From Carboxylicivirga sp964602515 (GTDB lineage: Bacteria > Bacteroidota > Bacteroidia > Bacteroidales > Marinilabiliaceae), in NCBI GenBank assembly GCA_964602515.1, contig CAZRRJ010000001.1:434001-498000 (forward strand): a DNA stretch of 64,000 bases, written 5' to 3'. The position numbers were made by a program, and so were the translations under genes. Positions 56,849-64,000 of the stretch are shown piece after piece. Below the pieces are notes generated by a model. The model was given only the letters and a program-made list of their open reading frames with translations, was not told where the DNA came from and ran no database searches. The stretch's first letter is position 1; each line of letters begins with the position of its first letter.

Positions 56849-58243
56849 ATGAGGGTTGGTCTTTTTGTTATTTATCTTCTTACTTGTGTTTCCCTTTTTT
56901 CACAAGATAAACAGCTTAAGTTTGGAGCGCAAAGAATTGGGAAACGAACAGATGAGCCTATGCAAAAGTGGCGTTCCAACCGTTTGGGGCAGTTTGTTAC
57001 CTTCGGATTATTCTCTGTTCCCGGAGGACACTGGGAAGGAAAGTACTACGCGAATGCTGCAGAATGGATTAAATCCTCTGCAAAGATATCAGACGAGAAG
57101 TATGATGAGATAAGAGCCAACTTTAATCCCACAAAGTTTGATGCCCCGGCAAAGGCTAAAATGGCCAGGAAAATGGGTGCCAGATATGCTTTGATTACCA
57201 CTAAGTTTCACGATGGATTTTGTTTGTGGCCCAGTAAGTATACCGATTTTGACATTGAAAATACTCCTTATCAGAAAGACTTGCTAAAAGAGTTTGTTGA
57301 TGCTTATAATAAGGAGGGCATTGATGTTATATTCTATTATTCAGTTTTAGACTGGCATCATCCAGACTGGCGCTACGATATAAAAGATGAAGAAGATAGC
57401 CTGGCATTCAAACGTTACTGGGAGTGGATGACCAATCAGGTAGTAGAGCTGATGACGAATTACCCTACGGTTAAAGGTTTTTGGTACGATGGAACATGGG
57501 ATGCATCTGTTAAGAAGAATGGAAAATATACCTGGGATTTAATGAAGAAGATGCAGGAGATCAATCCATGCATTATTTCGGGCAGCAGATTAAGGGCTGA
57601 TGAATATGGAGCGCGTCATTTCGACTCCAATGGCAGAATGATGGGCGACTACGAACAAGGCTGGGAGCGTAAGCTTCCTTATAAGAAGATGGAAAATGAC
57701 TGGGAATGTGTGATGACGGTGCCGGAAAATCAATGGGGCTACCATTCTGATTGGAGGGGACATGTTAAGACATCAGTTGAGGTTATTGATATGATAGTGG
57801 GAAGCGTTGCTTATGGAGGTAATTTTATGCTCAATTTCGGACCTGGAGGAAATGGTTCAATACGCGATGAGGAGATAGTTCTTGCCAGTAAGATTGGTAA
57901 TTGGATGGATGAAAATGGGGAAATGATTTACGATTGTGAGTATGCCAATCTGGAGATGCAAAAATGGGGATACTATACCCGGAAAAGAAATACAAATAAT
58001 GTTTATATGGGAGTCTTCAATATCCCGGTCGATTTTGTGCTTAAAGTCAAATTACCCAAAGGGGTGAATATTAAAAGTGCTGCATTTCTATCAAAAAAAG
58101 GATTGGTTAAAGTTGAGGAAGCAGCAAAAAATGAATATTACCTGCATATCCCAAAAAAGATGTACCAAAAACCTTTTGCAATAAAGTTGGAACTTAGTTC
58201 CAGAAATAAAGAAAGTATGTTTTATGTAACTCCCAAAATATAG
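56849..58243 (+). CDS. GH29-like alpha-L-fucosidase, divergent active site
   Basis: A 464-aa exported protein (signal 1-18, ends VSLFS-Q) with the GH29 TIM barrel (about 35-350) and a C-terminal beta domain (about 360-455). The nucleophile Asp is present in KGFWYDGTWD (residue 214), and GGNFMLNFGPGGNG is the usual late motif. Two canonical fucose-contact motifs have changed: the HWG of the strand-1 motif is TFG here (QFVTFGLFSVPGG), and the HHDGF motif is FHDGF (TTKFHDGFCLW). GH29 enzymes remove alpha-linked fucose; these changes suggest altered substrate. It lies downstream of an HTCS-like site and of a perfect palindrome, and 6 nt before the next gene. Confidence 0.85.
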   Translation: MRVGLFVIYLLTCVSLFSQDKQLKFGAQRIGKRTDEPMQKWRSNRLGQFVTFGLFSVPGGHWEGKYYANAAEWIKSSAKISDEKYDEIRANFNPTKFDAPAKAKMARKMGARYALITTKFHDGFCLWPSKYTDFDIENTPYQKDLLKEFVDAYNKEGIDVIFYYSVLDWHHPDWRYDIKDEEDSLAFKRYWEWMTNQVVELMTNYPTVKGFWYDGTWDASVKKNGKYTWDLMKKMQEINPCIISGSRLRADEYGARHFDSNGRMMGDYEQGWERKLPYKKMENDWECVMTVPENQWGYHSDWRGHVKTSVEVIDMIVGSVAYGGNFMLNFGPGGNGSIRDEEIVLASKIGNWMDENGEMIYDCEYANLEMQKWGYYTRKRNTNNVYMGVFNIPVDFVLKVKLPKGVNIKSAAFLSKKGLVKVEEAAKNEYYLHIPKKMYQKPFAIKLELSSRNKESMFYVTPKI

Positions 58244-58249
58244 TAACTG

Positions 58250-60304
58250 ATGATGGCAAAAATTATATTAATAGTTAGTTTATTATGTCCTGTTTTATCA
58301 ATGGCTCAAAGTATAGGCTTGATAGGTTTATTAAACAAAGAGAAAAACAGAATTGAGAACTGTTATTCATATCAGCAAAACGATACCTTGTTTATTGGAA
58401 ATAGTTTTATTGAACGAAGGTTTCGATGGAATAAGGGTAACATTATTAGTTGTGATATCACCAGTAAGACCTCAGGTAAAACAATTCAGGTTAAAAATGG
58501 ACAACAACCTGACTTTTATATTAAAGGGCTTACTTATAAAGATAACAATAGTAGTTACTCATCTAAAAAAATTGATGCAAACACGATAGTGCCAGCTCAT
58601 CTGCGTACTGAAATTGTAACTGTATATGAAGGGTTGGAAGTGAAGCAGGTATTTAAAATATTTCCTTCTTCCATGGGGATTGCCTGCGAATATTATTTAA
58701 AAAGAACCAGTAATAATCTGAGTTTCCATCCGGAAGATATAGTGGTTGAGCAACTAAATATTGATGCGATTCATTGGTGTATGGAAGCCATTGAATTTAT
58801 CGATAATACAGACCGTAATAACACCTATGTGAAGAAGGAAAAGCTAATTCCTTTTCATACTAATAAGTATGTGGGTAATATCTTGTATCTCTCTGATGTG
58901 AATGAAGATAAAGGTATCTATATACTGAAGGAAGCGCCCTGTTCAAGTATTCAGAATAATTATCCGGGTTATGATTTTGTATCAACATTAAATCGCAATT
59001 CAGTCAATGTAAAGTCAATTGGATTGGGAATTCGACCCGAAGACCTGATAGATAACGAGTGGATTAAAACATTTGGTTATGTGATTGGAGTGCATAATAC
59101 CAGCGATTTTGAAAAGAAGGTGGCATTAAGAAGCTATCAGAGTAACATTCGGATTCTAAAGCCTGACAGGGATGATATGATGATGGTGAATACTTGGGGT
59201 GACCGAAACAGGGATACCAAGTTATCAGAAAAATTTATTCTTGATGAGTTGCTTGAAGCAAATAAGTTTGGGTTTACTCATTACCAAATAGATGACGGGT
59301 GGCAGCAGGGACTCTCGATGAATTCAGGGCATAAAGGAGAAAGATTATGGGACCAATGGTCATTAGAAGACTGGCAACCCCATCGAGAGAGATTTCCTAA
59401 TGGTTTTGAAAAGATTATTGAATGTGCAGATTCTCTCGGTATAAAGATTGGTTTATGGTTTCATCCGAGTAATGAAAATGAATATAAAAACTGGAAACAA
59501 GATGCTGATATTGTCATTAGTCTTTATCGTCAGTTTGGTATTACTAATATTAAGATTGATGGTATTAAACTACCGACAAAAAAAGCCGATATTAATCTGC
59601 AGCATTTTTTCGATAAAGTTCTGAAAGAAACCAATAATGAAATTGTGTTTAATGTTGATGCTACTGCAGATAACCGCTATGGATATCATTACAACAATTA
59701 TCTTGGAAACATCTATCTTGAAAACAGATATACTGACTGGAAAAATTACTATCCCTATCAAACCCTGAGAAATATCTGGATGCTATCTGAGTATGTTCCT
59801 CTTCAAAGGATTCAGCTTGAGTTCTTAAATAAATGGAGAAATGAGAAAATATATGGAAATGATCCATTTGCTCCTGCGAGGTATTCTTTCGATTATCTCT
59901 TTGCTATTACAATGCCCTGTCAACCTTTGGCCTTCTTTGAGACAACCGGGCTTCCTGAGGAGGCAAATAAAACGATCAATCTGTTTCATAACTATAAAAC
60001 CGTTTGGAACGAACTTCATAGGTCTCAGATATTCCCAATTGGTAATCAACCCAATGGAATAGCAAATACCGGATTCCAGTTTTTAACTTCTGATAAGGAA
60101 GGATACTTGCTGATATTCCGTGAATTAAATGATACAGACCAATTCTATTTATCAACCATGTTTGTACCTGGTCAAACGGTTAAATTCACAAAGGTATATG
60201 GTGATGGGGATAATTTTACAGCCAAAACAGATTACGATGGAAGAATCTGTTTTAAGGTAAGAAAGGCCAATGCCTTTTGTTTGTACAAGTATAAAACGAG
60301 GTAA
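58250..60304 (+). CDS. Clan GH-D (GH36/GH27-like) glycoside hydrolase
   Basis: A 684-aa exported protein (signal 1-20, LSMAQ). The N-terminal half (about 25-300) is a beta-supersandwich as in GH36. The TIM barrel follows with NTWGDRNRDTKLSEKFILDE, THYQIDDGWQQG and the nucleophile-type IKIDGIK (Asp at about residue 437). The acid/base candidate is in FNVDATADNRYGYHY. Clan GH-D enzymes are mostly alpha-galactosidases or alpha-N-acetylgalactosaminidases; the exact subfamily cannot be fixed here. It is probably co-transcribed with the GH29-like gene (6 nt gap). ATG at 58250 or 58253 both fit. Confidence 0.75.
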   Translation: MMAKIILIVSLLCPVLSMAQSIGLIGLLNKEKNRIENCYSYQQNDTLFIGNSFIERRFRWNKGNIISCDITSKTSGKTIQVKNGQQPDFYIKGLTYKDNNSSYSSKKIDANTIVPAHLRTEIVTVYEGLEVKQVFKIFPSSMGIACEYYLKRTSNNLSFHPEDIVVEQLNIDAIHWCMEAIEFIDNTDRNNTYVKKEKLIPFHTNKYVGNILYLSDVNEDKGIYILKEAPCSSIQNNYPGYDFVSTLNRNSVNVKSIGLGIRPEDLIDNEWIKTFGYVIGVHNTSDFEKKVALRSYQSNIRILKPDRDDMMMVNTWGDRNRDTKLSEKFILDELLEANKFGFTHYQIDDGWQQGLSMNSGHKGERLWDQWSLEDWQPHRERFPNGFEKIIECADSLGIKIGLWFHPSNENEYKNWKQDADIVISLYRQFGITNIKIDGIKLPTKKADINLQHFFDKVLKETNNEIVFNVDATADNRYGYHYNNYLGNIYLENRYTDWKNYYPYQTLRNIWMLSEYVPLQRIQLEFLNKWRNEKIYGNDPFAPARYSFDYLFAITMPCQPLAFFETTGLPEEANKTINLFHNYKTVWNELHRSQIFPIGNQPNGIANTGFQFLTSDKEGYLLIFRELNDTDQFYLSTMFVPGQTVKFTKVYGDGDNFTAKTDYDGRICFKVRKANAFCLYKYKTR

Positions 60305-60656
60305 TTGAGAGAAAAGTACTTTGAAAATAATCATTAGATGCAGGAATGATTTTGATAATGCACGATACATATTAATCCTGCAATTAAGGTATTAACACTC
60401 CTGTATGGGGCTTTATTGTTTTTTTCAAAAAAAGTGGTTTTTTATCAATAGCTGCTTTTTATAAAGAGCCTATAATAGCTTGTTTTCAATATTCCGTACA
60501 AATACAATAAGAATCCGTACAAATTTTGCAGTGTTTTATAACGTTTTTTCAATTTATTTGAAGGAGAAGAAGTAGGACTTGTAAAATCTAATTACTGATT
60601 CTATAATTTTCATACAGCAAGGATAGATATAACAGAAAAATTTAACTGTAATAGAA
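60305..60656. other. Promoter region of the beta-helix gene
   Basis: About 350 bases without a gene. They hold the third HTCS-like direct repeat (60496/60517) and a T-rich leader. Confidence 0.6.
60492..60526 (+). promoter_or_regulatory. HTCS-type direct repeat upstream of the beta-helix gene
   Basis: TTCCGTACAAATACAATA and ATCCGTACAAATTTTG contain GTACA at 60496 and 60517, exactly 21 bp apart. TTTATTTG at 60553-60560 resembles the -7 element and lies 36 bp downstream of the second half, nearly the same spacing as at 35323/35358. Confidence 0.7.
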
Positions 60657-63080
60657 GTGAAAATGATAAAAGGTTTTAGACTGCTTGGAGTCATAACAGG
60701 AATAGCTGTCATGTTTATTGGCTGTAAATCTTTATCAAAGACTGATCGGGATAATGGCTTAGACTTCGGGGTTATTTATATGTCTCCCAATGGGAATGAT
60801 AGCCAATGTGGTAATGAATTATCCAGACCGGTTAAAACAGTACAGCGTGCCATTGAGTTGGCTAATAGATTTCAGTTTGAAAATCCTAAACAAGATGTAG
60901 TTATCTACATGGATGGAGGAATGTACAGTTTTACAATCGCTGAAGTGCTAAGACCTGAAAACAGTGGTGTGGATGGAACATTAATCATTTTTCGACCATT
61001 GGATAAGGACAATAAACCTGTTTTTACCGCACAGGTACCACTCGGCGGATTGAAATTTACTCCGCATGAAAGTCTGAATAACATCTATACCACAAAAGTA
61101 CCGGAAGGATTGAATTTTGAAGAATTGTATATCAATGATAAGATGATGCATCTGGCAAGGTTCCCGAATTATAATCCGGATATCCGCATTTTTAATGGAA
61201 CGGATGGTAAATGTATAGCTCCGGAACGTGTTGCCCAATGGAAAAATCCGGCGGGGGGATATCTTCACGCCTTACATGGAAGCCGATGGGCCAGTTCTCA
61301 CTATATTTTTAAAGGCAAGGATGATAAAGGGGAGCTGATTATGGAAGGAGGGTGGCAAAATAACCGTCAAACAGGACCTCATAAAACATATCGCTTTGTT
61401 GAAAATATTTATGAAGAACTGGATGAAGAGGGTGAATGGTTTTTGGATCGTGAAAATCACCTCTTGCATATCTTTCCTTACGAGGGTATGAATTTGCAGG
61501 AAGCAGCTATTGATATTGCACCAACAGAAAGAGAATCGCTCCTTCGTTTTGAAGGAAGTGAATCTAATCCGGTTAAGAACATTGTATTTGAAGGGATCAT
61601 CTTTACGGGTACTGCCCGCACATTTATGAAGACTAAGGAACCGTTATTGCGCAGTGATTGGTCTATCTACCGGAGCGGTGCAGTTTATTTTAAAGGTAGC
61701 GAGAATTGTATGATCAGGAATTGTGATTTCTACAATATTGGCGGTAATGCAGTTTTTGTAGATGCTTACAATAAGGATATTGACATCTGTGGAAACCATA
61801 TGCATGACATTGGGGCAAGTGCAGTATGTGTGGTAGGTGAGACATCTTGTGTGCGCAATGCCAAGTACAAACCCTATGGTAAAGGTGTTGAAGCAAGTGA
61901 AATGGATTGGACTCGTGGGCCTAAAGAAAACAAATATCCCCGTTCGATCAGGGTACATGACAATCTGATTCATGATATCGGGCGAGTAGAGAAACAGGTC
62001 GCCGGAGTTCAGATATCAGTTGCTTATGAAGTTTCGGTTACACACAATAGCATATACGATGTGCCACGTGCTGGTATCAACGTTGGAGAAGGAGCTTTTG
62101 GAGGTCATAAAATTGCATATAACGATGTGTTTAATACAGTGCTGGAGACTTCTGACCATGGGGCGTTTAATGCTTGGGGACGCGATCGTTACTGGTGGTC
62201 GCAAGGTGTTGATTTAGTAGAAAAACACGAAACAGTATTGTTGGATTGCCTGGCCCCTACCGATATCAATAATAACCGCTGGAAATGTGATCATGGTTGG
62301 GATATTGACCTGGATGACGGAGCCAGCCATTACAATATTTATAACAACCTGTGTCTGAATGGAGGTATTAAATTGCGCGAAGGTTTTCACCGCATTGCAC
62401 GAAATAATATTTGCCTGGTCAATGGTATGGATTATCATGACTGGTATGAGAACAGCTACGATGTGGTGACACATAATATACTGATGTCGAAACATTACGT
62501 TCGTCCGAATGCAGTTAAATACTGGGGAACGGTTATTGACTACAACTTTTTTGGTTCTGGAGTGGAAGATGATCCGCGCTTTAGTCATATCGATCAGAAT
62601 AGTTTAAAGGGAGATCCGCAATTTGTGGCTCCTGAAAAGCTTGATTTTCGTGTGGAGCCTACATCATTAGCTTATGCTGTGGGATTCAGGAATTTTGACA
62701 TGGATAATTTTGGTGTGGTTTCTCCACGATTAAAGCAAATGGCAAAGCAACCTTCGTTTGATCATAATAATATGGTGGGCCGGAAAGAAGGTAAAATAGT
62801 CCGTTTGTTCGGGATGGAGATGAAAGATATTGATAATATATCGGATATGTCGGCTACAGGGATGGGAGAGAAGAAAGGAGCTTTGGTTCTTCAGAAGTTA
62901 AGAACCGTGCCGAAGCCATGGCGTGTTATTAATGAGATGGATGTGATCTTGTCTGTTGATGGAGTAACTATAAAAAATGTGGCTCACCTGAAAGAGATTT
63001 TTTCAGAGAAACAGGAGCAAACCAACATAAAGGTAGAAGTATTTCGGAATCAGAAAACCCAGGTTGTTGAGTTGAAATAG
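60657..63080 (+). CDS. Right-handed beta-helix hydrolase-like protein (GH141-like) with C-terminal PDZ domain
   Basis: An 807-aa lipoprotein (ATG 60663 or GTG 60657; lipobox VMFIGC). The first strand-rich block (IYMSPNGNDSQCGNELSRPV, KTVQRAIELAN) and the long Asn/Gly repeat series (RVHDNLIHDIGRVEKQVAGV, HNSIYDVPRAGINVGEGAFG, WDIDLDDGASHYNIYNN) make a right-handed parallel beta-helix, the fold of GH141 and some GH110/GH120 enzymes. GH141 includes an alpha-L-fucosidase from Bacteroides (BT1002). The last ~85 residues look like a PDZ domain (VINEMDVILSVDGVTIKNVA). The enzyme assignment is inference; the fold reading is firm. Confidence 0.75.
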   Translation: MKMIKGFRLLGVITGIAVMFIGCKSLSKTDRDNGLDFGVIYMSPNGNDSQCGNELSRPVKTVQRAIELANRFQFENPKQDVVIYMDGGMYSFTIAEVLRPENSGVDGTLIIFRPLDKDNKPVFTAQVPLGGLKFTPHESLNNIYTTKVPEGLNFEELYINDKMMHLARFPNYNPDIRIFNGTDGKCIAPERVAQWKNPAGGYLHALHGSRWASSHYIFKGKDDKGELIMEGGWQNNRQTGPHKTYRFVENIYEELDEEGEWFLDRENHLLHIFPYEGMNLQEAAIDIAPTERESLLRFEGSESNPVKNIVFEGIIFTGTARTFMKTKEPLLRSDWSIYRSGAVYFKGSENCMIRNCDFYNIGGNAVFVDAYNKDIDICGNHMHDIGASAVCVVGETSCVRNAKYKPYGKGVEASEMDWTRGPKENKYPRSIRVHDNLIHDIGRVEKQVAGVQISVAYEVSVTHNSIYDVPRAGINVGEGAFGGHKIAYNDVFNTVLETSDHGAFNAWGRDRYWWSQGVDLVEKHETVLLDCLAPTDINNNRWKCDHGWDIDLDDGASHYNIYNNLCLNGGIKLREGFHRIARNNICLVNGMDYHDWYENSYDVVTHNILMSKHYVRPNAVKYWGTVIDYNFFGSGVEDDPRFSHIDQNSLKGDPQFVAPEKLDFRVEPTSLAYAVGFRNFDMDNFGVVSPRLKQMAKQPSFDHNNMVGRKEGKIVRLFGMEMKDIDNISDMSATGMGEKKGALVLQKLRTVPKPWRVINEMDVILSVDGVTIKNVAHLKEIFSEKQEQTNIKVEVFRNQKTQVVELK

Positions 63081-63109
63081 TTAAATCATTGCTTAAAATA
63101 GTTTTGAAG

Positions 63110-64000
63110 ATGAAGAAAGTCGTCAGTTTTGAATTCGTTATTATCTTTTTGAGTATCCTGTTTGTTTCATGTACACAAAACGATGAGACCGTCAACAACG
63201 ATAATCTTTCTCTTTGGTACTCCTCTCCTGCTGGCGACGACTGGATGAATGCTCTGCCATTGGGAAATGGCCGACTCGGAGCGATGGTTTTTGGTGGTGT
63301 GGAAGAGGAACGTATCATGTTAAATGAAAATACCCTTTGGAGTGGCTGGTATGATAAGAACAACGATCAGGCTAGTGCACCAGAAGCTTTGGCACAAGTA
63401 CGTGAGCTGTTAAAACAAGGTCGTATAGATGAGGTGCAGGAGATAGCTGTTCAAAAATTGTTATCTCCCAATGGTTATGGGAAAAAGGATTTTGGTAGCT
63501 ATCAATCGTTTTGCGATGTAATCATTCGTACAGAAGGGCTTGAAAGTAATGTAAAAAACTATCATCGTAATTTGGATCTATCTGCAGGTATAGCACAAGT
63601 GCAGTATTCCTTAGGAGATGTTAATTATACCCGTGAATATTTTTGTAGCTATCCTGACAAGGTAATCGTTATGAAACTGGCATCTGATCAGGAAGCGGGC
63701 TGGAATGGCAGCATATTCTTTCAGAGCTTGCATCAGAACTGTAAGATTGAAGCAGATGGAAACAAGCTGGTGCTGAGCGGACAAATAGATACAGGAAATG
63801 ATCAGCATGAAGGATTGAGATTTGAAGCTCAGCTGATTGTTGAAGCCAATAGTGGAAAGGTCGAAGTCCGTGAATCGGTGTTGTATGTGAAAGAGGCTGA
63901 TTCTGTTGTTATAAAGATAGTCGGAGCTACAAATTATCAGATGAGTTATCCGGATTATTACGGTGAATCTCCATCAGTTAAAAACAAAAGAACATTAAAG
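63110..64000 (+). CDS. GH95 alpha-L-fucosidase-like lipoprotein (N-terminal part)
   Basis: The open frame starts at ATG 63110 and runs off the window after 297 codons. It begins with a lipobox (LSILFVSC, Cys at about 20). The GH95 N-terminal domain follows: LSLWYSSPAGDDWMNALPLG, NGRLGAMVFGGVEEERIMLN and ENTLWSGW are the family hallmark. GH95 enzymes act on alpha-1,2-fucose or alpha-L-galactose at non-reducing ends. The catalytic (alpha/alpha)6 domain lies beyond the edge, so the active site cannot be checked. It lies 29 nt after the beta-helix gene, so both are likely co-transcribed. Confidence 0.9.
   Translation, partial: MKKVVSFEFVIIFLSILFVSCTQNDETVNNDNLSLWYSSPAGDDWMNALPLGNGRLGAMVFGGVEEERIMLNENTLWSGWYDKNNDQASAPEALAQVRELLKQGRIDEVQEIAVQKLLSPNGYGKKDFGSYQSFCDVIIRTEGLESNVKNYHRNLDLSAGIAQVQYSLGDVNYTREYFCSYPDKVIVMKLASDQEAGWNGSIFFQSLHQNCKIEADGNKLVLSGQIDTGNDQHEGLRFEAQLIVEANSGKVEVRESVLYVKEADSVVIKIVGATNYQMSYPDYYGESPSVKNKRTLK

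Noticed and set aside
62214..62588. 124-codon minus frame inside the beta-helix gene
   Set aside because: Shadow of a strong family match on plus.
1..64000. CRISPR arrays, rRNA, tRNA, replication origins
   Set aside because: I saw no regularly spaced repeats, no cloverleaf-like sequences ending in CCA, and no DnaA-box clusters. Small tRNAs could be missed by eye.

Overview
The window is a low-GC, AT-rich chromosome segment of a Bacteroidota bacterium, most likely in the Bacteroidales/Marinilabiliales group. Four things point there: SusC/SusD pairs, a hybrid two-component regulator (HTCS), promoters of the TAnnTTTG type, and many SPII lipoproteins with few Shine-Dalgarno sequences. I cannot name the species. 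All family assignments come from reading motifs; no database search was run.

Left part (1-17 kb), mostly housekeeping. It holds the tail of an unknown gene, a URO-D family methyltransferase-like protein, a SulP anion transporter, a decayed small gene (3666-4100), a secreted zincin-like protein, an MsbA-like ABC exporter, purB, an EI24 membrane protein, proC and a cysteine synthase-like enzyme with a cysteine-rich tail. A biotin-dependent carboxylase/decarboxylase operon follows (carboxyltransferase, 61-aa subunit, PycB/OadA-like protein with biotin domain). Its intrinsic terminator abuts a broken group II intron (16166-17075).

Middle part (17.5-35 kb), mixed cell-envelope and repair genes. 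It holds two metallophosphoesterases, a putative beta-barrel protein, an AsmA-like protein next to a patatin-like lipase, a 991-aa secreted HExxH/propeller/barrel protein, a nucleoid-associated protein, a MoeB-rhodanese fusion, an outer-membrane receptor, kdsA and rarA. Gene fossils occur at 27.8-28.07 kb and at 34.79-35.04 kb (IS256-type transposase).

Right part (35.3-64 kb), a large polysaccharide/glycoprotein utilization locus. One apparent operon (35419-52294) encodes FAS1 lipoprotein, SusC, SusD, two FAS1 lipoproteins with a C-terminal beta domain, a divergent SusC, a second SusD and an M60-type metallopeptidase with a discoidin-like domain. It ends at a terminator and is followed by an HTCS sensor/regulator. 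Then come a divergent GH29-like enzyme, a clan GH-D (GH36/27-like) enzyme, a GH141-like beta-helix protein with a C-terminal PDZ domain, and the start of a GH95 enzyme that runs off the window. The enzyme set suggests fucose/galactose-containing glycans, perhaps on glycoproteins.

The most interesting signal is a shared direct repeat, GTACA spaced exactly 21 bp, found upstream of three transcription units of this locus (35302, 56694, 60496). It is the best candidate for the HTCS binding site. A perfect 34-bp palindrome (56783-56816) lies between one of these sites and the GH29 gene.
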